From an uncultured Victivallales bacterium (lineage in GTDB: Bacteria > Verrucomicrobiota > Lentisphaeria > Oligosphaerales > JAFGRS01): DNA of 64,000 nt. Both the position numbers and the translations under genes were made by a program. Below, in pieces: positions 43,032 through 50,809 of the stretch (position 1 is its first letter; each line of letters starts with the position of its first letter). The notes beneath the pieces are model-generated. The model had not been told where the DNA came from. It made no database searches and saw only the letters and a program-made list of their open reading frames with translations. The stretch spans positions 1 to 64,000 of the forward strand of contig CAILUI010000180.1 in assembly GCA_903837355.1 (NCBI GenBank), written 5' to 3'.

Positions 43032-45200
43032 TCACGGCGCGCGCACGGCCGAATATAGGATGAGCCGCGAGCCGCGCCGGTTGGCGATGGCGACCTCGAA
43101 CCCCTGCTCGCGGATCGCCTTGCCGGAGACGACCCAGGTGGCGCCGGAATCGTAGTCCTCGAACGTCCATTGCTGCGCCGGGTCGATGGTGACGAGGTCG
43201 AAGGTCATGGCGCGGATATCGCTCTGGGCGCGGCGCAAAGCGAGAATCATCCCCTCCTGTTCCTCTGGCAGGTACAACTGATAGGCCGTCCATGCGGCCG
43301 GGTTCCGCTGCTGACTGGTCAGAGGATAGTAATCGCCGCGGAAGTACTTCTTGCAGCGTTTCGCCTGAACCACGTTCGCCTTGATCTGGAGCCACTCCTC
43401 CCGCGTCTTGGCCACGACGGCGTGCTCCATGCCCGGACTCAGCGCGCAGCGGGCCTCGTAGGTATCGAAGACTGACCAGCCGCGGATCATGCTGCCCTGA
43501 ATCGGGAGCCAGTGGAGGATGCCGTAGCTCTGGTCCTGCGTCGACTCCGGGGTCGCTTCCGGCCAGCAGTTGTAGTCGCTTCGCCAGAGCGGTTGGCCGC
43601 GCGGCATCGTCTCGAGGTCGATGCGGCGTCCGCCGCTGGCGCAATTGAGGATGGCCAACCGCGGGAACCTCTGGCGCAGTGCGTCCCAGAAGGCGAAATG
43701 GCCTTCGATGAACCGCATCTCGTTCATCCCCCAACGGTCCGCCACCGCGGCGGTTTCCAGATAGGGGTTCGGTTCGATGTTGAAATCCTCCTCGTACCAG
43801 TCGATGTCGTAGTCTTTGATCAGACCGGCGACGACGTCGACCGCCCACTTGCGAGCGTCCGGTTTGCCGAGGTCCAGAAGCAGCGTCTGCCCGTCGCGGA
43901 TCTTGCCGTCGGCGTTCCCGGTCAGGAAGTACTCGGGGTGTTCGAGCGTGATCGGCCGACCGTGAAGGGCGCGGCAGGGCTCGACCCAGACGAGGAACTT
44001 CATCCCCGCCGCATGCGCCGCGTCACTGACCGGTTTGAGTGTGCCATGGTGCCAGTTCGGGTTCGGCCGCCAGTCGCCGGCCATGATCCCCCAGTCGCCC
44101 TCGAAAACCGTATAGGACGGGACGACCCCGGTTCCGTACCAGCCCGCGTCGAACCAGTAGACGTCAAACGGGATCTCATACTCCTTGATCTTGCCGATGA
44201 TGTCGAGATGCTCCTGCGAGGGGATACCGCCCCAGACGACTCCGGAGATCGGCGGCTCGACCAGTTTCCCCTCGATGCGCGGCGAGTAGTGTTCCAGGAC
44301 AAGTCTGCGGAACAGGTTCTGGCCGTGCATCATCTCCCCTTGCCAGTAGAGGGCCAGGTTCAGCGTCGAGCGCACCGTCTCGCCGGGGTGAAGGATCGAG
44401 TCGAAGTTCTCGACGCCGGCCAGAATCGTCGAGTTCCCACCCCCCTGATGATCGAAGTAGGCCCGCCAGGCGCCGCTCCAGCCGAGGCCGGTGATCAGCC
44501 CGTCGCCACCGGTCTGGTAGTTGAAAAAGGGCAGCCAGACGGCGCTGGAGCGTTTGTCGGTCGGGAGGTGGTAAGCGTGTGTCTGCGCCCAGCGGGCGTT
44601 GGTCGGGGTGTCCATCGGGATCCGCCGGCGCTTGTCCCACATCGAGTTGTGCATGACCTCGCTCATGAGTTGATAGTCGTCTTCATGGGCGGGCGAGCCG
44701 ACCGAACGGTGCAGGATGGGCATCGAACCATCGGCAGCATTCCAGGAGGTGTCGATACCCCAGAAATCGTGCAACTTCGCCGAATCGGCCAGGCCGTCGT
44801 TGCGGACGTGAACGACCCACTGGAAAGCGGGGAAACCCCGGAACTCGGTCAGTCTCATCTCGCACGCGAGCGCCGTTTGCGCGTCCTTCCAGCTCAGGAT
44901 GTGTGTGCGGGTCTTGTCATCCTGCCAAGCGCCTGAGGCGACGGTCGCGGTCTCGATCTTGACCCATTCGCGGCTGCTGCGCTCGCCACACTTGAACGAG
45001 AAGGGGAGGTCGGCAAGGTAACGTCCTGGGCTTGCAGCCCCTTGCCCGAGGATGAAACGCTTCCACTGTTCGCTGAACGCCATCTCGCTGGCCGTCGGCT
45101 TTGACGAGTAGGGTTCAACCGGCATCTCGGCACCGCAGGCGAATGCGGAGACGAGCATCGTCGCGGGGGCGAACAGATGCGCGGGAAGTAGGTGTCTCAT
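43032..45200 (-). CDS. Secreted alpha-galactosidase-like glycoside hydrolase (GH36)
   Basis: ATG 45200 with GAGGAG upstream gives 722 residues. A signal peptide (LLPAHLFAPATMLVSAFACG) is followed by a beta-sandwich domain and a TIM barrel. PFDVYWFDAGWYGTG and KFLVWVEPCRA are typical GH36 strands. DIDWYEEDFNIEP supplies the nucleophile Asp (D-F-N in place of D-M-N), ILNCASGGRRIDLETM precedes the acid/base site, and LWRSDYNCWPEAT carries that Asp. It cleaves alpha-galactosides outside the cytoplasm. It is convergent with the glycyl-radical gene and next to a sugar-catabolism operon. The exact glycosidic linkage is not predictable. Confidence 0.85.
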   Translation of the reverse strand: MRHLLPAHLFAPATMLVSAFACGAEMPVEPYSSKPTASEMAFSEQWKRFILGQGAASPGRYLADLPFSFKCGERSSREWVKIETATVASGAWQDDKTRTHILSWKDAQTALACEMRLTEFRGFPAFQWVVHVRNDGLADSAKLHDFWGIDTSWNAADGSMPILHRSVGSPAHEDDYQLMSEVMHNSMWDKRRRIPMDTPTNARWAQTHAYHLPTDKRSSAVWLPFFNYQTGGDGLITGLGWSGAWRAYFDHQGGGNSTILAGVENFDSILHPGETVRSTLNLALYWQGEMMHGQNLFRRLVLEHYSPRIEGKLVEPPISGVVWGGIPSQEHLDIIGKIKEYEIPFDVYWFDAGWYGTGVVPSYTVFEGDWGIMAGDWRPNPNWHHGTLKPVSDAAHAAGMKFLVWVEPCRALHGRPITLEHPEYFLTGNADGKIRDGQTLLLDLGKPDARKWAVDVVAGLIKDYDIDWYEEDFNIEPNPYLETAAVADRWGMNEMRFIEGHFAFWDALRQRFPRLAILNCASGGRRIDLETMPRGQPLWRSDYNCWPEATPESTQDQSYGILHWLPIQGSMIRGWSVFDTYEARCALSPGMEHAVVAKTREEWLQIKANVVQAKRCKKYFRGDYYPLTSQQRNPAAWTAYQLYLPEEQEGMILALRRAQSDIRAMTFDLVTIDPAQQWTFEDYDSGATWVVSGKAIREQGFEVAIANRRGSRLILYSAVRAP

Positions 45201-45368
45201 CGTTTCTTCTCCTCGGATAACTCCGCTGGCCCGGGACGCTGGGGAAACTAGCACGGCGGCAGGGGTGGGTCAACGGCCTGCGGTACAGCCTCAGGGCCGT
45301 GATGGCCGAACCGTGGAGCCTCCAAGGCCGAACTGGGGAAAGTGCACGGCCCTGGAACCCGATGACTC

Positions 45369-45414
45369 ACGGTCTGTCTGAGTAGGCAGTGAGACCGTCC
45401 GGAAGCGAGACGGT
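45369..45414 (+). ncRNA. Possible structured RNA element (alternative hairpins)
   Basis: ACGGTCT (45369-45375) pairs with AGACCGT (45392-45398), while the overlapping ACCGTC (45394-45399) can instead pair with GACGGT (45409-45414). Only one stem can form at a time. Followed 40 nt later by a terminator on the same strand, this could be part of a small RNA or attenuator. No known RNA family is recognised. Confidence 0.3.
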
Positions 45415-45454
45415 TCAAGTCCCGGCGAACAGATCCAACGACGCTTGACAACTT

Positions 45455-45526
45455 AACACCCCGGCAGGCTCCTACCCCTCCCTCCTCTCTCTCCTCTCTC
45501 CCGGACCTGTCGGGGTGTTTCTTTTT
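45455..45526 (+). terminator. Strong Rho-independent terminator, + strand
   Basis: AACACCCCGGCAGG (45455-45468) pairs with CCTGTCGGGGTGTT (45506-45519; 13 Watson-Crick pairs and one G-U) across a 37-nt C/T-rich loop and is followed by TCTTTTT. The 5' arm and loop resemble the hairpin at 7180-7230. Confidence 0.75.
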
Positions 45527-45658
45527 GGCCGCCGTCATCCCACACCGGCGCTGCGTCCGATCCCGCTGCCGCCGCCGCCACCGCGGTGCCGTTACGGTGC
45601 CTGGGGAGACTGGTAGGCGTCGTCGGCCCCGGCGGTCAGGGCCGGTCCGCTGGCCGTA

Positions 45659-48658
45659 TCACTTTCCGATTCCGAAGAGCCGGTCCAGGCCGGGATCGCG
45701 GGCGCTGCCGAGGGCCAAGGCCCGCTCATACCACTGCCGGGCTTCCTCCTGCCGGGGGGGCTGCCGCGAGGACAGAAGGACCGCCAGGTTGAAGGCGTTC
45801 TCCGGGTCCTTGGCGTTGAGCTCATGGGCCCGGCGGAACTGCACCTCGGCGGCGTCGTACCAGCCCAGCGAGCTGCAGGCCAGCCCCAGGCAACGGTGTG
45901 CTACCGCGTTGGTCGGCTCCAGAGCCACGGCCCGGCTGAGCATCGACACCGCCAGATCGGGTTCCTGGCGCCGCAACAGGGCGAAGCCCAGGGGCACAAT
46001 GGTCTGCAGGTCGTCGGGATCCAGCTTGAAGGCGCGTTTCAGGTAGCGCTCGGCATCCTCTTCGTTCCCATGCTCGGCCGCCAGCAGCCCCAGGCGTTGC
46101 GCCGCCAGCTTGCTCTCGCCGTCGTGCTCGAGCACGCGCAGGTAGTTCCAGCGTGCGGCTTCGATTTTGCCTTCTTTCTCGGCGGCGACCGCTTGGCGCA
46201 GGTAGCCGCGCACCAGGGTCGCCTGCTCCCGCTCCCGCCGGTCACGTTCCGGGTCAACCGGAGCTGGACTCGCCGCGGACGCGGCGACGGGGGGCGGTGC
46301 GGCCGCCGCCGGCAACGACGCCAGAACCGCCTCCAGGGCGCGGCGCTTCTCGGTCTCCGCCTCAAGCCGCGTCGCCGCCTCCTGGAGCTGCTGCAGCAGG
46401 GCCTTCTCCTTCGCCGTCGTGTCCTGTGCCGCGGCCGTGCGGTAACGGGCGATCTCCTGGTCACGCTCCTGCGTCTCCCGGCGGGCCTCCTGGTAACGGG
46501 TCTCGCTGGCTAGCTTGTCCTGCTGCATGACGGCCACCTGGCGTCGAAGGTCCTGGGTCAGCGCGTCGGCGTCCGAGAGACTGGCCGCCAGGCCGTCGAC
46601 GACCTCGCTCTTGGCCTTCATCGAGGCGGCGTCGCGGGCGAAGGCAGCGGCCTGAGCCTCGCCGCTGGTCTTCTGTGCGGCCAGATCACGCGCCAGGAGG
46701 TCGGCGCGGTCGCTGAGTTCGCGGCGCTGCTGCTCGAGGTCGCGCAGGCCCTTTTCCTGCTGTCGCAGCAGGGCCAACTGGTCAGTCGTCTTCTGCCGCA
46801 ACTGCGCGCGCTCACCCTCGGCGGCGGTCAGTAGGTCGCGGGCCTGCCGCAGTTGCTCCTGGATGTCCTGTTGCGAGCGTCCGCTGTCCTCCGCGGTCCG
46901 GTTCCGATCGCGGAGCTGGGCGGACAAGGCCAGATTCTGCGTTCCCAGGTCCGTCGCCTTGGCGGTGAGTTGCTGCACCGCCGCCTGGCGCTCGCGGACC
47001 TCGTCACGCGTTGCTGCGAGCGCCGTGCGTTCGCGGACGAGATCCTGCCGCAGTGCCTCGATGTCGGCCACGGCGGTGGCGAGAGCCTTCTCTTTCTCCT
47101 CCAGCAGCCGGCCGACCGCAACGGTGGCCGCCAGTTTCTCGCCCTGTGCCTGCAGCAGCGCCTGCTGCGTTTCGATCGTACCGCGCGCGGTCGCAAGCTG
47201 CCGCTGCGCCTCCACCCGCTCACGCAACAGGGCCGCAGCCTGCTCTGCGGCGGCCAGCAGGCGTTCGGCGCGCTGTTTCTCCTGCGCCAGGTCGACACGC
47301 AGAACCTCACCCTGCCGGCGTAGGTCGGCAGCGTCCGCGACGGCGGCCAGGAGCTGCTGCGCATCTGCCCCGGGTACCGCCACCGCGGCCGGGGGCGGGG
47401 CCGGTTGGCGTTGCTCCAGGAGAGCGATGCGGTCCCGCGCTGTCTGCAACTCGGTCCCCAGGGTGACCACCCGCGCGTCGGCGGTCGCCACGCGTTTCTC
47501 GGCGGTCGCCGCACGCTCCTCGGCAGTGGCCACGCGTTTCTCGGCGGTCGCCGCACGCTCCTCGGCAGTGGCCACGTGTTTCTCGGCGGTCGCCGCACGC
47601 TCCTCGGCAGTGGCCTTGGCGGTCGCGAGAAGCTGCGCTTGCTCGACCAGGCGTTGACGCTCGCCGGACTCCTGGGTGGCCTGGTCGCGCAGCCGACGCA
47701 GGTCGGTCAGTTCGGTGCGGGCCATGGCGAGGTCGCGGCGTTCCTGCTCGACGTCCGCCTGCTTCTGTGCCAGCGCCGCGGCGTCGGCCGTGCGCTGCTG
47801 TTCGAGGACGGCGTTGCGGGCCTCCAGCTCCGTGACTCGTTGCCGCGCCGCCGCGACCGCTGTCGTTGCCGCCTCGCCGCGGTCGTTGAGGTCGCGATTC
47901 TGTCGCTGCCACTGTTCCTGCTCCGCGGTCGTCTGCCGGAGCTTCTCCTTGACATTCTCGTAGGCTTTGCGGTAGGTGTCGAAGGCCTGCTCGAGCTGTT
48001 GCTCCCGCATGCGGGTACGCTCAAGATCCTGCTGTAACTGTTTGGCCACCTGCTCGATGCCACTCTTCTGGCGCAGGGCACCCAATTCGCCGGTCTGCTG
48101 CTCGAGCTGTTGGCGCAGGGCCGTGTTCTCCGCCTTCAGTTGAGCCCGTTCGGCCATCACGTCCTTGATGTCTTCGGCGGCGCTGACCGTGCGTGCCGAC
48201 TCGACCCGCGCGCGCTCGAGGGATTCCGCGGTAGTTGCCAGCCGGGTCTTCAGCGCCTGGTTCTCGTCGCTCAGCGCCCGGATTTTGTCAACCTGTCCGC
48301 TCACCACCTTGGCCAGGTCCTGCTGGCTCATGTCCGGGCTCTGTTGCTTCACCTGCCCCTCAAGGCGCCGGATACGTTGGGTGCAGTAGGTGATGCGGTA
48401 GCCGAGCAGCGCCGGGTTCCATTCGGGGTACTGCCGGCGCACGGCTTCGAACGTCTGCAGGGCATCGCGGTAGAGGGCCATGGCCTGCGCGGCATCGCCA
48501 GCCTCCTCGGCCCGCCCCCCTTCCTCAAGCTTGACGTAGCCGACCATCCACTCTTCACGCGCGGTCGCCTCCTGATCCGCGGCGCGGAGGGGAATGAGGA
48601 GGAGCGTCCAGGCGCAGAGCAGCAGGTGCCAGTGGAGCGCTGAGACCGGTCTTTTCAT
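45659..48658 (-). CDS. Exported long coiled-coil protein with C-terminal TPRs
   Basis: The 999-residue precursor has a signal peptide (HLLLCAWTLLLIPLRAAD). An N-terminal helical domain ends YPEWNPALLGYRITYC. A very long coiled coil (about 90-780) rich in Gln, Arg, Glu and Ala includes 14-residue repeats of TAEERAATAEKRVA (encoded by 42-bp repeats at 47488-47613). A C-terminal TPR array follows (HDGESKLAAQRLGLLAAEHG, AFKLDPDDLQTIVPLGFALL, EPTNAVAHRCLGLACSSLGW, AKDPENAFNLAVLLSSRQPP). It is periplasmic or surface-associated, probably a scaffold. It is closely related in layout to the next gene upstream, separated by 63 nt. Confidence 0.75.
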   Translation of the reverse strand: MKRPVSALHWHLLLCAWTLLLIPLRAADQEATAREEWMVGYVKLEEGGRAEEAGDAAQAMALYRDALQTFEAVRRQYPEWNPALLGYRITYCTQRIRRLEGQVKQQSPDMSQQDLAKVVSGQVDKIRALSDENQALKTRLATTAESLERARVESARTVSAAEDIKDVMAERAQLKAENTALRQQLEQQTGELGALRQKSGIEQVAKQLQQDLERTRMREQQLEQAFDTYRKAYENVKEKLRQTTAEQEQWQRQNRDLNDRGEAATTAVAAARQRVTELEARNAVLEQQRTADAAALAQKQADVEQERRDLAMARTELTDLRRLRDQATQESGERQRLVEQAQLLATAKATAEERAATAEKHVATAEERAATAEKRVATAEERAATAEKRVATADARVVTLGTELQTARDRIALLEQRQPAPPPAAVAVPGADAQQLLAAVADAADLRRQGEVLRVDLAQEKQRAERLLAAAEQAAALLRERVEAQRQLATARGTIETQQALLQAQGEKLAATVAVGRLLEEKEKALATAVADIEALRQDLVRERTALAATRDEVRERQAAVQQLTAKATDLGTQNLALSAQLRDRNRTAEDSGRSQQDIQEQLRQARDLLTAAEGERAQLRQKTTDQLALLRQQEKGLRDLEQQRRELSDRADLLARDLAAQKTSGEAQAAAFARDAASMKAKSEVVDGLAASLSDADALTQDLRRQVAVMQQDKLASETRYQEARRETQERDQEIARYRTAAAQDTTAKEKALLQQLQEAATRLEAETEKRRALEAVLASLPAAAAPPPVAASAASPAPVDPERDRREREQATLVRGYLRQAVAAEKEGKIEAARWNYLRVLEHDGESKLAAQRLGLLAAEHGNEEDAERYLKRAFKLDPDDLQTIVPLGFALLRRQEPDLAVSMLSRAVALEPTNAVAHRCLGLACSSLGWYDAAEVQFRRAHELNAKDPENAFNLAVLLSSRQPPRQEEARQWYERALALGSARDPGLDRLFGIGK
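47488..47613. repeat. Three 42-bp tandem repeats in coiled-coil gene
   Basis: Units begin at 47488, 47530 and 47572, each starting CCACG(C/T)GTTTCTCGGCGGTC and ending CTCCTCGGCAGTGG, with one C-to-T difference in the third. They encode 14-residue (two-heptad) coiled-coil units. Confidence 0.8.
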
Positions 48659-48721
48659 GGCACGCTATCCAGATTCGGCCCGCCGGGGTGGCGGCGCCGC
48701 GGCAGCCCCCCGGGGCCACGA

Positions 48722-50560
48722 TCACTTACCGTCCGCGAAGAACCCGTCCAGGCCGGCGTCCCGCGCCGCGCCCAGCGCCAGGGCCCGGTCGTACCAGGTC
48801 CGCGCCTCTTGCCGGCGCGGCGGCTCCGCCGCGGCCAGCAAGACCGCCAGGCAGTAGGCGGTGTCAGCCCGTTTGGCGTCGAGTTCAAGCGCTCGAACAA
48901 ACTCGCGTTCGGCCGCGTCCCGCCAGCCACTGTCAACGAAGCAGGCGCCCAGCAGATGATGCACGGGAGCTCGTTCCGGCGCCACCGCCGCGGCCTGCAT
49001 GAGCACCGCCGCCGCCGGCAGGGCCCGGCCCTGCCGCAGCAGTACCAAGCCGAGCCGCAGCAGCACATCGGGATCATCCGGCAGGCTGCGCCGGGCCATC
49101 TGCAGCAGCGGCTCCGCCGCCGGCAGGTCGCCACGGTCGGCAAGCAAGCCGCCCAAACGGGCCGCCGCGACCGCGTCCTGCGGGTGGGCCGCGAGCAGGC
49201 GCCGTAGGGCGGCCTCGGCTGCCGCCGTCTCGCCGCTTTCCAGCGCTTTGGCCGCCGCGGCCTCGAGTTCTTGCCGTTCCGTCCGGCGCCGAACCTCTGC
49301 CTGCGTCGCTGCCAGCGTGGTCTGAGCGGCGGCTTCCTTCTCCGCCAGCAGACGCTGTTCGGCGGCGCGCGCCGTGGCCAGTGCCGTGCGCTCCTGGACG
49401 CTGGCCGTCTGCAGGTCGTTGATCTGGGCCAGGGCCGCGGCGTGGGCCTGGCGCAGGGCCGCAACATCGTCTGCCTGCAGGCCGCGCCGTTCCTCGCGCA
49501 GGGCCGCCGTCTGGCCTTTCAGGGTCTCGATCTCACGGGCGGCGGCCAAGAGGCGGTCGTCGGCGCTCTGGGCCTGTGCCGTTGTGGTGGTGCGCTGGGC
49601 TGACAGCTCCTCGACCTGACGCTGGGCGGCGGCGAGTTGATCCCGGACTGCCTGCGTGGCGTCCAGAGCGGCGCGGCGGGCTTGCTCACTCTGCGTGGCC
49701 TGCTCCTTGGCCTCGCGGCTCGAACGGAGCAGACTTTCGCGCTCGGCCCGGATGGCGTCGGTCTCGCGCCGCCGGCGGTCTGCCTGTGCCACCAGTTCCT
49801 CCAGGCGCGCCGCGTCCTGCCGCCGCTGCGCTTCGAGGTCGGCCACTTGGGCGCGTGCCGCCGCCGCCTCCTGTTGCGCGGCCGTTGCCGTAGCGGCCTG
49901 CCGACTGAGGTCGGCCAGGCTGCTCTGCAGTGCAGACACATCGCCGGCGCTGGCTTGTAGCCGTGCGAGGTCGGCCTCGCGCGCCCTCACGTCGGCCGCC
50001 ACGGCGTCCAGGCGGGCTTGTTGCTCCGTTGCCTCCAGGCGGGCCTGGGCCAGCTCCGCGGTCAGCCGCGTGACCTCAGCGCCGAGCTTCTGGCCCGCGG
50101 CCACTGCGGTTTGCAGGCTGGACTCCAGTTGCTCGACCTTCATGGCCAGTCCCTGCGCCTGAGCATCCAGCCCCTGGCGCGCCTCGCGCAGGCGACGTAC
50201 CTCGGCGGTCAACTCCGGACGGCTCATGGTCTCCAAGGCGGCGGTCACGGCCTCTTCCAGGCGGCGTAGTTGGTCGGTACAGTCGGCGGTGCGGTAACTG
50301 ACCAGTTCGGGGTTCCAGTCCGGGTAGCGCTGGCCGACGTCTGTAAACAGCGCCAGGGCTTCGCCGTAGAGCTGCCTGGCGAGAGCGAGATGCTGGTCGC
50401 GCCGGGCGCCGGCCGCCTGCTCGAGCTTGAGATAGCCGAGCATCCACTGCTGGCGGGCCGCGGCGCTGCCGCCCTCCGCCGCAGACAGGCGGCCCAAGCC
50501 GCCACTGAGCAGCAGCGCCAGAAGCACGCTCAGACGGGCACTATGGGGGTGGCTCCGCAT
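48722..50560 (-). CDS. Paralogous exported coiled-coil/TPR protein
   Basis: The start at 50560 (MRSHPHSARLSVLLALLLSG) gives a signal peptide. The 612-residue protein repeats the plan of the downstream gene at smaller size. The N-terminal domain ARQQWMLGYLKLEQA...YPDWNPELVSYRTADC is followed by a shorter coiled coil (about 85-430). TPRs include VAAARLGGLLADRGDLPAAE, ARRSLPDDPDVLLRLGLVLLR and ERAPVHHLLGACFVDSGWRDA, ending ARTWYDRALALGAARDAGLDG. The neighbour's end is nearly the same (RALALGSARDPGLDRLFG). The pair therefore arose by duplication and is probably expressed together; function unknown, a cell-envelope scaffold is a guess. Confidence 0.75.
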   Translation of the reverse strand: MRSHPHSARLSVLLALLLSGGLGRLSAAEGGSAAARQQWMLGYLKLEQAAGARRDQHLALARQLYGEALALFTDVGQRYPDWNPELVSYRTADCTDQLRRLEEAVTAALETMSRPELTAEVRRLREARQGLDAQAQGLAMKVEQLESSLQTAVAAGQKLGAEVTRLTAELAQARLEATEQQARLDAVAADVRAREADLARLQASAGDVSALQSSLADLSRQAATATAAQQEAAAARAQVADLEAQRRQDAARLEELVAQADRRRRETDAIRAERESLLRSSREAKEQATQSEQARRAALDATQAVRDQLAAAQRQVEELSAQRTTTTAQAQSADDRLLAAAREIETLKGQTAALREERRGLQADDVAALRQAHAAALAQINDLQTASVQERTALATARAAEQRLLAEKEAAAQTTLAATQAEVRRRTERQELEAAAAKALESGETAAAEAALRRLLAAHPQDAVAAARLGGLLADRGDLPAAEPLLQMARRSLPDDPDVLLRLGLVLLRQGRALPAAAVLMQAAAVAPERAPVHHLLGACFVDSGWRDAAEREFVRALELDAKRADTAYCLAVLLAAAEPPRRQEARTWYDRALALGAARDAGLDGFFADGK

Positions 50561-50809
50561 GGGGCCTAACTCCACTCGTAGACGGCGTTTTGGCAACCGG
50601 CTGACATGGACATCCGGGAGGTCAAAGGCTATCTTGTGCAGCCCCGATGGAAGACCGGCCTTGTCGACTGCGCCACGGCCAGTCGACCGGGTCCGATCTG
50701 CTGCGGGAGCCGAGATCAAAGAGTAGCTTGGAATCCGCGCTCGTCAAGGCCATGGGTACGGATAGTTCGTACTCAACCTCAACGACCAAAATACGTTATA
50801 GATATACCC

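Larger units (their letters stand above)
45201..45658. other. Gene-free segment with hairpins and terminator
   Basis: These 458 bases between two minus-strand genes hold no convincing protein gene. From 45369 to 45414 three mutually complementary blocks could form alternative stems. A string GGTTCAAGTCCC resembles a tRNA T-loop without a pairing stem. At 45455-45526 a strong + strand terminator occurs although no + strand gene precedes it. Confidence 0.6.

Noticed and set aside
45400-45435. T-loop-like string GGTTCAAGTCCCGG suggesting a tRNA gene or tRNA 3' fragment
   Set aside because: The flanking bases do not form a five-pair T-stem (only two of five pairs), and no acceptor or anticodon stem could be fitted. 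An att-site scar remains possible but unsupported.
47311-47657. Plus-strand Ser/Ala/Arg repeats antisense to the coiled-coil gene
   Set aside because: It is the antisense reading of the 42-bp repeats; the minus-strand protein has signal peptide, coiled coil and TPRs.
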